A program made the translations under genes and the position numbers. The notes beneath the pieces were generated by a model, which saw only the letters and a program-made list of their open reading frames with translations, was not told where the DNA came from and did no database searches. Shown here piece after piece: positions 33,217 through 41,564 of a DNA stretch of 64,000 nucleotides. The DNA is from Bradyrhizobium sp. AZCC 1719 (lineage in GTDB: Bacteria; Pseudomonadota; Alphaproteobacteria; Rhizobiales; Xanthobacteraceae): assembly GCF_036924525.1 (NCBI RefSeq), contig NZ_JAZHRU010000001.1, positions 4,741,001 through 4,805,000 of the forward strand, in the 5' to 3' direction. How positions within the stretch are numbered: position 1 is the first letter of the stretch; each line of letters begins with the position of its first letter.

Positions 33217-33732
33217 ATGGGACTATTCACAGAAGACATCAAGACAATGGACGACCTGTTCCTGCACGGCCTGCAGGATATTTATTATGCAGAGCAACAG
33301 ATCACGAAGGCGTTGCCGAAGATGATCGATAAGGCGGCCAACCGCGATCTCGTCGCGGGCCTCAAGGCGCATCTGAAAGAGACCAACAAGCAGATCGAGC
33401 GGCTGGACAAGGTGTTTCTGAAGCTCGAGCAGCAGCCGCGCGGCACCCAATGCCCGGCCATCGATGGTCTGATTACGGAAGCCGATGAATTGACCGGCGA
33501 GGTAGCCGACAAGGCCGTGCTCGATGCGGCGATCGTCGCCGGCGCGCAGGCCGTCGAACACTACGAGATCTGCCGCTACGGCACGCTGATTGCCTGGGCC
33601 GAAAAGCTCGGTCATGACGAGGTGGTTCGCTTCCTGACCACCAACCTCAACGAGGAAAAGGCTGCGAACACAAAGCTCAATACCATCGCGCTTCGGAAGG
33701 ACGTCAACACCAAGGCATCGAACGCTGCCTGA
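33217..33732 (+). CDS. DUF892/YciE-family ferritin-like stress protein (copy 1)
   Basis: A 171-residue four-helix protein. Key blocks are LFLHGLQDIYYAEQQITKALP, LKETNKQIERLDKVF, the AGAQAVEHYEICRYGTL motif and FLTTNLNEEKAANTKL, with Glu and His residues spaced as in the di-iron site of ferritin-like folds. AAGGAGG lies 7 bases before the ATG. An EcfG-type promoter precedes it. Members are general-stress proteins thought to have a protective role. Paralogue at 42805-43311. Confidence 0.92.
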   Translation: MGLFTEDIKTMDDLFLHGLQDIYYAEQQITKALPKMIDKAANRDLVAGLKAHLKETNKQIERLDKVFLKLEQQPRGTQCPAIDGLITEADELTGEVADKAVLDAAIVAGAQAVEHYEICRYGTLIAWAEKLGHDEVVRFLTTNLNEEKAANTKLNTIALRKDVNTKASNAA

Positions 33733-33745
33733 CCCGGAACTGGCA

Positions 33746-33777
33746 GCCAAGGCTCCGGCGAGAAACGGGGCCTTGGC
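33746..33777. terminator. Possible shared terminator between convergent genes
   Basis: The inverted repeat GCCAAGG/CCTTGGC lies between the DUF892 gene and the convergent SDR gene. There is no clear T-run, so confidence is modest. Confidence 0.4.
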
Positions 33778-33792
33778 AATGGGGGATACCTT

Positions 33793-34650
33793 TTACAGGA
33801 ACGGCTTTCCGCCAGTGACGGCGATCGTCGCGCCGGATACGTAGCTCGAAAGCGGATCGGCCAGCACGACATAGGCCGTGGCCAACTCAGCCGGCTGTCC
33901 GGGGCGCTTGATCGGGGCCTGTTTGCCGAAGTTCTTCACGGAGTCCTCAGGCAAGGTGGACGGGATGAGTGGCGTCCAGATCGGCCCTGGAGCAACCGCA
34001 TTGGCACGAATGCCCTTCTCGGCCAGCATCTGCGCCAGTCCCGCCGTGAAATTGTGGATAGCACTCTTGGTCGTTGCGTAGGCAAACAGCGTCGGGTTCG
34101 GTACATCCGAATTGATCGACGCCGTGTTGATGATGCAGCTACCCGCCTTCATGTGGCTTACCGCTGCCATGGTAAGATAAAACATCGCGTGGATGTTTAC
34201 CTTGAACGTCAGTTTCCATTCCTCGTCGCTGATGTCGTCGATCGATTTGAAGCTGGCCTGATGGGCCGCGTTGTTGACGAGGATATCTACACCGCCCAGT
34301 TCCGATACGGCCTTCGCGATGACGGCGCGGCATTGACCGGGGTCCTGGATGTCGCCGGGAAGCAAAACGGCCGTTCTGCCGGCTTCCGTCACCATCCGCT
34401 CGGTCTCCCGGGCATCGTCATGCTCGTCGAGATAGGAGATCAGAACGTCAGCTCCTTCTCGGGCGTAGGCGATGGCAACCGCGCGGCCGATCCCGCTATC
34501 GCCACCGGTGATGACGACCTTCTTGCCGTTGAGGCGGCCGCTGCCCTTGTATGTCGTTTCGCCATGGTCGGGCACCGGATTCATCGCGGCAGTCTTGCCG
34601 GGCATCGGCTGGTGTTGGTTCGGAAAGGGAGGGCGGGGATAATGCAGCAT
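33793..34650 (-). CDS. Stress-type short-chain dehydrogenase (YghA/YdaD-like)
   Basis: A 285-residue SDR with an N-terminal extension (PPFPNQHQPMPGKTAAMNP) typical of the YghA/general-stress group. The cofactor motif is TGGDSGIGRA, the NNAA motif is in VDILVNNAAHQ, the catalytic Ser is in NTASINSD and Tyr-Lys are in AYATTKSAI. Probably an NADP-dependent alcohol/sugar dehydrogenase; substrate unknown. A near-consensus EcfG site lies about 40-60 bases upstream. Relatives in alphaproteobacteria and Bacillus are stress-induced. Confidence 0.9.
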   Translation of the reverse strand: MLHYPRPPFPNQHQPMPGKTAAMNPVPDHGETTYKGSGRLNGKKVVITGGDSGIGRAVAIAYAREGADVLISYLDEHDDARETERMVTEAGRTAVLLPGDIQDPGQCRAVIAKAVSELGGVDILVNNAAHQASFKSIDDISDEEWKLTFKVNIHAMFYLTMAAVSHMKAGSCIINTASINSDVPNPTLFAYATTKSAIHNFTAGLAQMLAEKGIRANAVAPGPIWTPLIPSTLPEDSVKNFGKQAPIKRPGQPAELATAYVVLADPLSSYVSGATIAVTGGKPFL

Positions 34651-34687
34651 GGCTCAGCCTGTGCTCTCTTTTATCTCAATTCTCCTT

Positions 34688-34712
34688 AACATCCGCTTGG
34701 CAGGTTCGCTCC
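34688..34712 (-). promoter_or_regulatory. Possible EcfG-type promoter of the SDR gene
   Basis: The minus strand has GGAGC, 16 bases, TGTT. One mismatch in the -35 (GGAAC expected) makes this a weaker candidate; spacing and position fit. Confidence 0.4.
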
Positions 34713-34782
34713 TGCGTTGGCGAGCCGGGCAGGCGAGGGGCGCGGGGAATGCGAGGAACGAAGTGAGGCATCGCCGATTGAT

Positions 34783-35343
34783 ATGGAAGGTCCCGTCTTA
34801 AGGATTACAAAACGACATATCTTGCATGCCTTGCGCTCATGCTCCTCGGCGCGCCTGCAAAAGACCGGCATCAACTCCACCCTCGGCATCGCTCCGAAGA
34901 CGGAAGATTTCGTGAGGCAAGTTGCCATCAGTGACATGTTCGAAATTCAGTCCAGCAGGATCGCGCAGGAACGGGGCAACGCCGACCAGAAGGCGTTTGC
35001 CGGGACCATGATCAAGGATCATCAAGTGACTTCGGCTGATCTGATGGATCATGCCGGCGAGTGGAAAACGGCACTGCCGACCAAGCTGCACAGCCTCCAC
35101 CAAAGCAAGATCGACAAGCTAAAATCTCTTCATGGCACCGAGTTCAGCTCCCGATACAATCTTGACCAGGTCAGCGGCCACAAAGATGCCGTTTCGCTGT
35201 TTGAACGGTACGCGAAAGGCGGCGACGACCCGAACCTCAAGGAATGGGCAGAAAAGACGCTGCCGACCCTGTGGCATCATCTCGAAATGGCCCAGGAGAT
35301 AGCGGCCGGAAAGCCTGTTGAAAGCACTAGATGCCGATCATAG
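34783..35343 (+). CDS. DUF4142-family protein, signal peptide apparently out of frame
   Basis: The DUF4142 ferritin-like domain starts near residue 35 (KTEDFVRQVAISDMFEIQSSR) and includes AFAGTMIKDHQVTSADL and TLPTLWHHLEMAQEI, the usual four-helix pattern. Such proteins are normally exported, but the in-frame N-terminus (MEGPVLRITKRHILHAL) is not a good signal. The neighbouring frame encodes KTTYLACLALMLLGAPAK over 34809-34860, a convincing signal core, pointing to a one-base shift near 34860. It may therefore be a recent pseudogene. The product would be periplasmic and stress related; this is inference. Confidence 0.65.
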   Translation: MEGPVLRITKRHILHALRSCSSARLQKTGINSTLGIAPKTEDFVRQVAISDMFEIQSSRIAQERGNADQKAFAGTMIKDHQVTSADLMDHAGEWKTALPTKLHSLHQSKIDKLKSLHGTEFSSRYNLDQVSGHKDAVSLFERYAKGGDDPNLKEWAEKTLPTLWHHLEMAQEIAAGKPVESTRCRS

Positions 35344-35399
35344 GACTTGCGAGGGAGGCCGGTCCCAAGGCTCCGGTATAAACGGGGGTCCGGCTCCGA

Positions 35400-35545
35400 G
35401 ACCGAAATTCATGCCAGGAATTCGCGATAGGGCACATCTGCTTGGCCGCCAAACGCGGGAGGAGGTTGCGCAGGCAATCGTCTGGCTGCTGTCGGACGCA
35501 TCCTCGCAGGTCACTCATCGATATAGCAGGTGCGGCCGCTGATGG
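35400..35545 (+). pseudogene. C-terminal remnant of a short-chain dehydrogenase
   Basis: REEVAQAIVWLLSDASSQVT is the C-terminal SDR motif (EEVA--IVWLLSD-AS-VTG), followed after a frame change by IDIAGAAADGG. The preceding catalytic domain is absent. Only about 45 codons remain. Confidence 0.6.
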
Positions 35546-35712
35546 CGGCGGGCGTGGGCTCTGGTCGCTACAAGGCTTGCGCGAGCGCATGGACGAAGAG
35601 AGACCGGGCCTCCAGCGAATTTATGGCGGTGAAAAGCCGGCCGCAAAGATGGCGCCCAAGAAAGTCCAAGGGCGTGCGGGCCGAGAAGAAGGTAGGCGCT
35701 AGAAATGCCAGC

Positions 35713-35944
35713 ATGCCAAGATACTTTTTCCGTGTGGACCACGACCGACCTGAGCCGGACGAGGAGGGAGAAGAACTGGCCGGATGCGCAAGCCGCGTGG
35801 CGCGAGGCAACGGTGACGGTGGGGCAGATCATTCAGGACCTCGATGGGAGGTTGCGTCCCGGCAAGGATTAGCGACTGGAAGTGACCGACGAATTCGCGA
35901 ACCGGCTGTACGTCATCCACCTCTACGCCGAAAAACCAAAGTGA
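35713..35944 (+). pseudogene. DUF6894-like small gene, frameshift plus internal stop
   Basis: Starts MPRYFFRVDHDRPEPDEEGE, the standard opening of this common rhizobial family. After a frame change near 35785 it continues DAQAAWREATVTVGQIIQDL, then an in-frame TAG replaces what is probably a Trp codon (GKD-stop-RLEVTDE), and it ends at 35944. Two independent lesions support real decay rather than a sequencing error. Confidence 0.72.
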
Positions 35945-35978
35945 TGGCTTGGGCGAATGCTGAAGGCTGAACGGCCGG

Positions 35979-36182
35979 CTATCTCGGGCTGCGCAATTCC
36001 GGGGATGCCAGCCACCGGTCTATCGCGGCTGCAGCATCACTGGAGACCGCTGTCTGTATCAGACGGTCGCGTTCCTGGCCCGGCGGTAAGCCGTCGGCTT
36101 TTGCGCGCGCGAGAGACGCGACTTGTTTCAAGCGTTCCTGAAGCGAAAGGACCGGGCGGCTGCGGTTGCGCTTTTTCTTCAT
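35979..36182 (-). CDS. Small conserved rhizobial protein, 67 aa (paralogue of 28996-29193)
   Basis: MKKKRNRSRPVLSLQERLKQ, a long helix, GLPPGQERDRLI, and AAAIDRWLASPELRSPR. It shares layout and C-terminal motif with 28996-29193. Its start is 64 bases from the Crp/Fnr promoter on the opposite strand, so the two genes are divergent. AGGAG lies 6-8 bases before the ATG. Function unknown. Confidence 0.68.
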   Translation of the reverse strand: MKKKRNRSRPVLSLQERLKQVASLARAKADGLPPGQERDRLIQTAVSSDAAAAIDRWLASPELRSPR

Positions 36183-36245
36183 GTTAGATCTCCTGCGAGA
36201 TCTGAACTTTCCACATCGCAGCGGCCTCATCCTTAACCTTTGTTG

Positions 36246-36270
36246 GGAACCGCGCCCTTCCGCGCCCGTT
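36246..36270 (+). promoter_or_regulatory. EcfG-type promoter of crp/fnr-like gene
   Basis: GGAAC, 16 bases, CGTT. It lies inside the region that a longer crp ORF would cover, which supports the downstream TTG at 36307 as the true start. Confidence 0.75.
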
Positions 36271-36306
36271 TTTCCAGAGAAAGTGGACCGCGAAGGAGAA
36301 TCTGGT

Positions 36307-37038
36307 TTGGATAAAGAATCGATCGTCGCGACCCTATTACGGCGGCTTGATGCGGTCACGGGGCTCGATGAGGCGGACATCGCCGCCATCCGCGCGCTTC
36401 CGATTGTCGTTCGTCCGTGGGAGGCCGGACGAGCCATCGTTTCCGACGGCGACCGCCCGACGGAATGCTGTCTGGTGATCGAGGGATTCTGCGTGCGCTC
36501 CAAAACGATAATGAACGGCCAGCGGCAAATTCTTTCCATTCATATCTCCGGGGACATCCCCGACCTTCAGAGCCTATATCTGCACCGCATGGACCACGAT
36601 CTCATCAGCTTGGTCCCCTCCAGGTTGGGCTTTATCAGTCACGCCGCGCTGCGGGCTATGACGCGCGGGAATCCGAACATCACCGAGGTGCTCTGGCGCG
36701 ACACACTGATCGATGCCGCGATGTTCCGGGAATGGATTGTCAATGTTGGGCAACGGCCGGCCGCGAGCCGGCTTGCTCACATCGTCGTTGAGTTGCGCAG
36801 ACGTCTCGCCATCACGGGCTACACGGAATCAGGCGCGTTCGAGATGCCTCTCACGCAGGAGCAGATTGGCGAGACGCTGGGCATAACGCCAGTGCACGCC
36901 AACCGAATCATCAAACAACTGCGCGATGAGAACATCCTCGATATCAACAGGGGCCGGGTGAGGGTGCTCAACGAAACTAGGCTTGCGGAACTGGCGCAAT
37001 TCGACGACCGCTATCTTCACCAAAGTCCGTCCTTATGA
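36307..37038 (+). CDS. Crp/Fnr-family transcriptional regulator
   Basis: About 243 residues from a TTG start at 36307 (reads DKESIVATLLRRLDAVTGLD), with AAGGAG 9-10 bases upstream and the EcfG promoter just before it. The effector domain (ILSIHISGDIPDLQSLYLHR) lacks Fnr cysteine clusters. The C-terminal HTH is MPLTQEQIGETLGITPVHAN followed by RIIKQLRDENI. Such RNA-light regulators in rhizobia often respond to general stress; binding ligand unknown. Being under EcfG it would form a second regulatory tier. Confidence 0.87.
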   Translation: MDKESIVATLLRRLDAVTGLDEADIAAIRALPIVVRPWEAGRAIVSDGDRPTECCLVIEGFCVRSKTIMNGQRQILSIHISGDIPDLQSLYLHRMDHDLISLVPSRLGFISHAALRAMTRGNPNITEVLWRDTLIDAAMFREWIVNVGQRPAASRLAHIVVELRRRLAITGYTESGAFEMPLTQEQIGETLGITPVHANRIIKQLRDENILDINRGRVRVLNETRLAELAQFDDRYLHQSPSL

Positions 37039-37099
37039 GGGGGACGCAACGAATCCTTTTTCTAAGGAAGTCGTGTAGCCGAAATAGCAGCGCTTTTCC

Positions 37100-37305
37100 A
37101 TGCGCAGCTCCCCGGGAGCGATCGGCAGACGCTGGACGGATCAAGATATCGACGATCTAAAGCGCATGGCCAGTACTATTCCGCACCGCAGATTGCCGGA
37201 CTGACCAAGCGGACCGTCGGGGGCGTCGTATTCAAAGCCTATCAACTGGGGCTTTCCTTGCGATCCAACCGACACGCAAGAGAGCAGGCTGCCGTCGCGG
37301 AATAG
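37100..37305 (+). pseudogene. Small SANT/Myb-like HTH gene, frameshifted
   Basis: The first frame gives RRWTDQDIDDLKRMAST; a one-base shift near 37178 leads to APQIAGLTKRTVGGVVFKAY and QLGLSLRSNR, ending at 37305. The pattern W-x-x-x-D-x-x-x-L ... IA-x-x-x-x-R-(S/T)-x-x-x-V-x-x-KA-x-x-L-x-LSLR is a common short rhizobial HTH family. An intact relative of similar design is at 54091-54261. Confidence 0.65.
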
Positions 37306-37410
37306 GGAATCCCACAGACCATCGGGAATGCTCGGTTTGTCCGATATGGGACATACGCGACGCCAAAAAAACGGACTGCCTACCGGCAGCGCGCCGGAGA
37401 AACGTGCCGT

Positions 37411-37975
37411 TTGCCAAAAACTGAGGACCCTGACGGCGTCCACGGCTTGGGCGTCCGGGCGCTGGCCGTCATTATGGGAGCGGCGCTCGCCTCGTTGATC
37501 GGCGCGGCCAGTCTCAATCGAACGCCTTCGATGCGAAGCCCTGCGCAGGCCAGCGCGGCCAAGCCGTTCCTGAGCTATGAGCTTGACCGGCTGTTTCGTG
37601 CCAGCCGTCGTGCGCCCAATGTTGATCTCTGCGCCGAGCGCGCTGAGACCGGGCGCATCCTTCTCACCACCTCAAGTCATAGCGGCCTGAGTACGGACGA
37701 TCGCGCCTATCTCATTCAGCAGGTTGGCGCGCTTACGGGACTCTCTGCGGCCGATGCAGAGCGAAGGGTGGACAGCGTCATTGTAAACGCCGAGACCGCT
37801 GTTACGCAGCACAGTCATCCTTGCCTTCTCGGTCGCGACCGCCGTCTTGCTTGGCGCCGTGGCTGCATGGGCGGTCGCGTGCGCCGGCGGACGGCATCGC
37901 GACGGTGCTCTCGTGCCGGAATGGATGGCTCGATCAGGTGCGATCGGCCGACGGCATGAGGCGATGGTGCCGTAG
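37411..37975 (+). pseudogene. PhnA-like small membrane protein gene, frameshifted
   Basis: Frame one has a hydrophobic helix (ALAVIMGAALASLIGAAS), then SYELDRLFRA, the GLSTDDRAYLIQQVGALTGL block and SAADAERRVD. After a shift near 37800 the second membrane helix appears (VILAFSVATAVLLGAVAAWA) and the gene ends at 37975. The arrangement (TM, D-R-x-Y-L ... T-G-(L/I)-(S)-x-x-(D/E)-A-E-x-RV, then TM) matches a rhizobial family often labelled PhnA-like. One frameshift separates it from an intact gene. Confidence 0.65.
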
Positions 37976-38044
37976 GGCAAGAGTTGCGTAGATCGCCCGC
38001 GCTGCAACGGCATAAGCGCGGCAGAGAATTGTCCTCGCCCAAAT

Positions 38045-38073
38045 AAAAAGCCCCGCTAAAGCGGGGCCTTTTG
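38045..38073 (-). terminator. Rho-independent terminator of csbD copy 2
   Basis: The hairpin GCCCCGC/GCGGGGC with a four-base loop is followed on the minus strand by a T-rich run. It lies directly after the stop codon at 38074. Also usable by the plus-strand pseudogene. Confidence 0.85.
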
Positions 38074-38277
38074 TTACCACCCCTGGCTTCCGTACCAGGC
38101 GTCGATCTCTTTCTTGGCCTGGTCTTTGGCATAGCCATACCGCTGCTGCAGACGGCCCTCGAGTTGGTCTTGCTTGCCGTCTATGACATTGAGGTCATCA
38201 TCGGTAAGCTTCCCCCACTGTTCTTTGACCTTGCCCTTCATCTCCTTCCAATTACCTTCAACGCGGCTCCAATCCAT
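38074..38277 (-). CDS. CsbD-family stress protein (copy 2)
   Basis: MDWSRVEGNWKEMKGKVKEQ, WGKLTDDDL, DQLEGRLQQRYGYAKDQAKK: a standard 67-residue CsbD. I use the ATG at 38277 because GGAGG lies 6 bases before it; the ORF could be extended by four codons. Preceded by a perfect EcfG promoter and followed by a strong terminator, so it is a monocistronic stress gene. Strongly similar to copy 1 at 24201-24401. Confidence 0.94.
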   Translation of the reverse strand: MDWSRVEGNWKEMKGKVKEQWGKLTDDDLNVIDGKQDQLEGRLQQRYGYAKDQAKKEIDAWYGSQGW

Positions 38278-38305
38278 GCGGTCCTCCATTTAGTGCCCGT
38301 GACGA

Positions 38306-38330
38306 AACGTGTCGCTGCTTGCATAGTTCC
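38306..38330 (-). promoter_or_regulatory. EcfG-type promoter of csbD copy 2
   Basis: The minus strand has GGAAC, 16 bases, CGTT, located 29 bases before the start. Same spacing to the gene as copy 1. Confidence 0.82.
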
Positions 38331-38669
38331 TAACAGAGACATCCTTACTGACTGCGTTACTCCAGACGCAGAGACCGGAATTCAACGGTGCGGCGTCACG
38401 CCGGTTGGGCTCGCTGGTCGAATGCAACCGCTGCAAGGCGGGCGAGCCTGCCGCCTGACGTCCTCCGTGACCGCGCGACACGCTCTGGGAGCTGGAGGCG
38501 TCGCTGAAATGCCGGTTGTCCTGGCCGGTGCCCGTGATCAAGCTGACCGCGCGAGATCAAGCCCCACAAATGGGGTGAATCCGGAGGAGCGATAAACGGC
38601 GAGACCGCAACGCGGCGTTGTCATTCGATTTCGGAGCGGTCGCAAGGCCGCGCGATCCCGAGCGCATTA

Positions 38670-38695
38670 GGAACATTGCCTAGTATTCCAACGTT
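38670..38695 (+). promoter_or_regulatory. EcfG-type promoter upstream of small gene and BrkB gene
   Basis: GGAAC, 17 bases, CGTT. It is 38 bases before the small broken gene at 38733 and about 330 bases before the BrkB-family gene. Confidence 0.72.
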
Positions 38696-38732
38696 GAGAG
38701 TGTCCGTCCGATCACACGAGTGTGCAACCGCC

Positions 38733-38986
38733 ATGGCGACTCTAGTCACGCGCAACCAATTCAATGTCACGCCGCAAGGGTGGTGCATAAGCCGGCGGAG
38801 GCTGCTTTCATCCCCAGTCGTGGCGACCCACTTTCAGGAACGATGCGGCTAGGTCAGCTAGTCAACCAGCGGGCCAACGGGCGGGGATACCGCGCGGAAG
38901 ACGTTCTGAGAATTATGGGAGAACTTTGGGAGGAGTTTGTTGCCAGCAACCCGGAGATGTTCACTACGAACTCAGCGCCCTGCTAA
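38733..38986 (+). pseudogene. Small stress-promoter-driven gene, apparently frameshifted
   Basis: From the ATG at 38733 the frame reads MATLVTRNQFNVTPQG; a one-base shift near 38780 continues VVHKPAEAAFIPSRG, GTMRLGQLVNQRANGRGYRA and EDVLRIMGELWEEFV to the stop at 38986. The joined sequence looks like one small soluble protein, of a type I recall in rhizobia but cannot name. It follows an EcfG promoter, so the promoter position supports the start. The second part alone may be translated from 38842. Confidence 0.5.
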
Positions 38987-39025
38987 TCGTTTGGTGGCGC
39001 GTTCGAGGGAGGCGAGGGAAAACCA

Positions 39026-39859
39026 ATGGGACTTTTGTGGCGGGTCCTGAAGGCGGCGGCATCCGGCTTTATCGCTAATGATGCCCTAAGCCGCGGAGCT
39101 TCCATCGCCTTCTATGCCGCCACGTCCCTGGCGCCCGTACTCCTTATCGTCGTGGCTATCGCCGGCTTGGCGTTCGGGCAGGATGCCGCTCGCGCCGCGA
39201 TCAGTGATGAGCTCGGCCGGTTGTTGGGACCAACCGGCGGCGACTTCATTAAATCCATCCTGGCCCGATCAAGCGATCCGACGTCAGGCGCGACCGCAAC
39301 CGTCGTGGGCGTCGTCACGGTGCTGGTAACGGCATCCGGTGTGTTCGGCGAGATGCGCACGGCACTGAACGCAACGTTCAAGGCCGAGCCGACGGACGAG
39401 CCAATTTTCTCCTTGATCCGGAGCCGGGCAGCCAGCCTTGGCCTTGTCGCCGCACTGGGCTTCATGCTGATCGTCTCGCTGGCCGCGAGTGCCGGGCTAT
39501 CCGCCCTGGGGCACTGGTCGACCGGCAAGGCTGTGCTCAGCGCGCTCAACGCGGTCGTGTCACTTGGCATCTTCACGCTATTGTTCACAGCGATCTACAG
39601 GGTACTGCCGGACACGACGATCTACTGGCGCCATCTTCTGCTGGGCGCTTTTGTCACAGCCCTGCTGTTCACCGTCGGGAAATCGCTGATCGGATGGTAC
39701 CTCGGTCAGGCAGCCCCGAACTCGACCTATGGCGCCGCGGGCGCGCTGATCGTCCTGATGTTCTGGGTCTACTACTCCGCGCAGATATTCCTGTTCGGCG
39801 CGGAATTAACGAAGGCGATCGATGACGCGCGCGATCCAGCGGCGCGCAACGAGCGTTAG
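39026..39859 (+). CDS. YihY/BrkB-family membrane protein
   Basis: A 277-residue protein with about six transmembrane helices (APVLLIVVAIAGLAFG, ATVVGVVTVLVTASGVFG, GLVAALGFMLIVSLAASAG, IFTLLFTAIYRVLPD, and a C-terminal pair). The LSRGASIAFYAATSLAP segment and the GAAGALIVLMFWVYYSAQIFLFG region are diagnostic for the family, historically called ribonuclease BN in error. Function unclear; perhaps a transporter or envelope-stress protein. GAGGGAGG precedes the start. It may be read from the EcfG promoter at 38670. Confidence 0.9.
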   Translation: MGLLWRVLKAAASGFIANDALSRGASIAFYAATSLAPVLLIVVAIAGLAFGQDAARAAISDELGRLLGPTGGDFIKSILARSSDPTSGATATVVGVVTVLVTASGVFGEMRTALNATFKAEPTDEPIFSLIRSRAASLGLVAALGFMLIVSLAASAGLSALGHWSTGKAVLSALNAVVSLGIFTLLFTAIYRVLPDTTIYWRHLLLGAFVTALLFTVGKSLIGWYLGQAAPNSTYGAAGALIVLMFWVYYSAQIFLFGAELTKAIDDARDPAARNER

Positions 39860-39883
39860 GAACGATTCAATAGTGCCTGAGTT
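39859..39883 (+). promoter_or_regulatory. EcfG-type promoter of the DUF3618 operon
   Basis: GGAAC, 16 bases, AGTT. Its first base is the last base of the BrkB stop codon. The operon start codon is 38 bases downstream. Confidence 0.7.
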
Positions 39884-39921
39884 CGTTCTCAAAACAACAC
39901 GAACGCACAGGCGGTGACGAC

Positions 39922-40950
39922 ATGACACGATCCGTGGAGGAGCTACGACGGGACTCCGAGCAAAGCCGCGCGCAGCTTGCGGCAACCGTCGACCGGCTGA
40001 GGGAGCAGATCGCCGACACCGCAGAAGACATCCGCTACAAGGTCTCGCCGGAAAACCTCAAGGCTGAGGTGAGCGGCTTCATCAATCACAAGACCCACGG
40101 CTGGATGGATGCGCTGAAGCAACAAGCCATGGATAATCCGATGCAGGCAATCGCCGCGGGCACCGCGATCGCCGTGCCCGCGATGCGCCTGGCCCGCGGC
40201 TTCCCACTACCGCTCTTGATGATCGGTGCCGGCCTTGCCCTAAGTTCGAAGACCGTTCGCGATCGCGCCGCGGAAGCGGCAGCGCCAGGAATTGACAAGG
40301 CGAGGGAGGTTATCGACGAGACCGCGGAACGCGCCCAGTATCTGGGTGACGGTATGCGGAAAGCGATGTCCCACGCTGAGCGTCAGGCAGCCGGCATGGC
40401 CGGTGAAGCTCGTGAAACCGCAGGCGGAATGGCAGATGCGGCGAGCGGAATGGCTGGTGACCTGAGGGATCGCGCGGCGCAGGCCGCCGATGCCGTCGCC
40501 GAGGTCAGGTCCGGCATGGATGCCGCTTCGGAGATAGCCAAGGAGAAGATGGAGCGCGTTCGCTCGACTGCGACGAACGCGGCGACGGCTGCTCCCGCGA
40601 CTGCAAGCAAGGTGATCCGGGACAACGTCGCATTGATTGGCGGCCTCGGCGTGGCGATCGGCGCGATCCTTGCTGCTTCCCTTCCGAGCACCAGGGTCGA
40701 GGCGAGCGTGGCCGGTGAAGCGAGCGACCGCGTCAAGCGCGCCGCCGGCACGGCGGCTCAATCCGGATTTGAGGCGGCCAAGGACACGGTGCTGTCGGCG
40801 GCGGATGCCGCGGCAAGAAGCCTGTCCGAAGCCGACCTCGGCGGACACGCCAGCCGCATCACCGAAGGCGTGACCGAGAGACTCAAAGAGGTGGCCGACG
40901 ACGTCGTGACAACGGCCTTCGATCCTTCCCGAAACCCGCCAGCCAAATAG
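39922..40950 (+). CDS. DUF3618-containing membrane-associated protein
   Basis: The N-terminal DUF3618 (RDSEQSRAQLAATVDRLREQ, followed by a short helical segment) precedes a membrane region (MQAIAAGTAIAVPAMRLARG, PLPLLMIGAGLALS) at about residues 70-115. A long Ala-rich amphipathic helix of LEA-like character (for example AGMAGEARETAGGMADAASG) follows, then a glycine-rich membrane span (VALIGGLGVAIGAILAASLP). It is the first gene of a four-gene operon with overlaps or spacing under 10 bases, under an EcfG promoter. The layout suggests a membrane-bound stress-protection or envelope-organising protein. Confidence 0.8.
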   Translation: MTRSVEELRRDSEQSRAQLAATVDRLREQIADTAEDIRYKVSPENLKAEVSGFINHKTHGWMDALKQQAMDNPMQAIAAGTAIAVPAMRLARGFPLPLLMIGAGLALSSKTVRDRAAEAAAPGIDKAREVIDETAERAQYLGDGMRKAMSHAERQAAGMAGEARETAGGMADAASGMAGDLRDRAAQAADAVAEVRSGMDAASEIAKEKMERVRSTATNAATAAPATASKVIRDNVALIGGLGVAIGAILAASLPSTRVEASVAGEASDRVKRAAGTAAQSGFEAAKDTVLSAADAAARSLSEADLGGHASRITEGVTERLKEVADDVVTTAFDPSRNPPAK

Positions 40951-40958
40951 AGGCCGCC

Positions 40959-41564
40959 ATGAGCGATACGGATCTTAACACCCGCGATAAGAATTCTTCC
41001 CAGAACCAGAATACGGGCTCGTCCCAGAACCCGAAGGACCAGGTGGCGGATGCCGGCGCTGAGATCAAACAGCGCGCCGGTGATGTGCTGAGGGCGTCGA
41101 CGGACACCGCACGCGACAAATTCAAGGAGGCGGCCGATGCCGCCAAGGAGGCTGCAGCCGGAACTGCGGATCGTTTCCAGGATCAGGCGCGTGAACAACA
41201 GCGCTCGGGTGCCGATTTTGTCGGCCGCTTCGCTGGCAACATCAAGGATGCGGCGCGCGCATTCGAAAACGACGTGCCGTTCGCAGCCCGCGGCATCAAT
41301 TCGGCGGCCGAATATGTCGTCGAAGCCGCCGACAAAATCCGCAACGGAAGCTTCCGCGATCTGGTCGATGGCGCGACGGATTTTGCCAAGCGGCAGCCTG
41401 CGGCCTTCTTGGGTCTGTCGGTGCTGACCGGTTTCGCCGCTGTCCGCTTCCTGAGGGCATCGGGAAGCGAGAGCTCTTCACGCCAGGGCTCTTCCTCATC
41501 GTCATCGTCCTACGAGCCGTCATCATCCTACAGCTCGGGATCCTACAAAGGTGAGGCGTCATGA
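40959..41564 (+). CDS. Ala-rich stress protein with C-terminal membrane segment
   Basis: A 201-residue protein: disordered, Asn/Ser-rich start (NTRDKNSSQNQNTGSSQNPK), amphipathic apolipoprotein/LEA-like helices (DTARDKFKEAADAAKEAAAG), a short membrane segment (PAAFLGLSVLTGFAAVRFL) and a Ser/Tyr-rich tail. It starts 8 bases after the previous stop and ends overlapping the next start (ATGA), so it belongs to the same operon. Known family not certain; features resemble the 245-residue protein at the end of the operon. Confidence 0.75.
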   Translation: MSDTDLNTRDKNSSQNQNTGSSQNPKDQVADAGAEIKQRAGDVLRASTDTARDKFKEAADAAKEAAAGTADRFQDQAREQQRSGADFVGRFAGNIKDAARAFENDVPFAARGINSAAEYVVEAADKIRNGSFRDLVDGATDFAKRQPAAFLGLSVLTGFAAVRFLRASGSESSSRQGSSSSSSSYEPSSSYSSGSYKGEAS

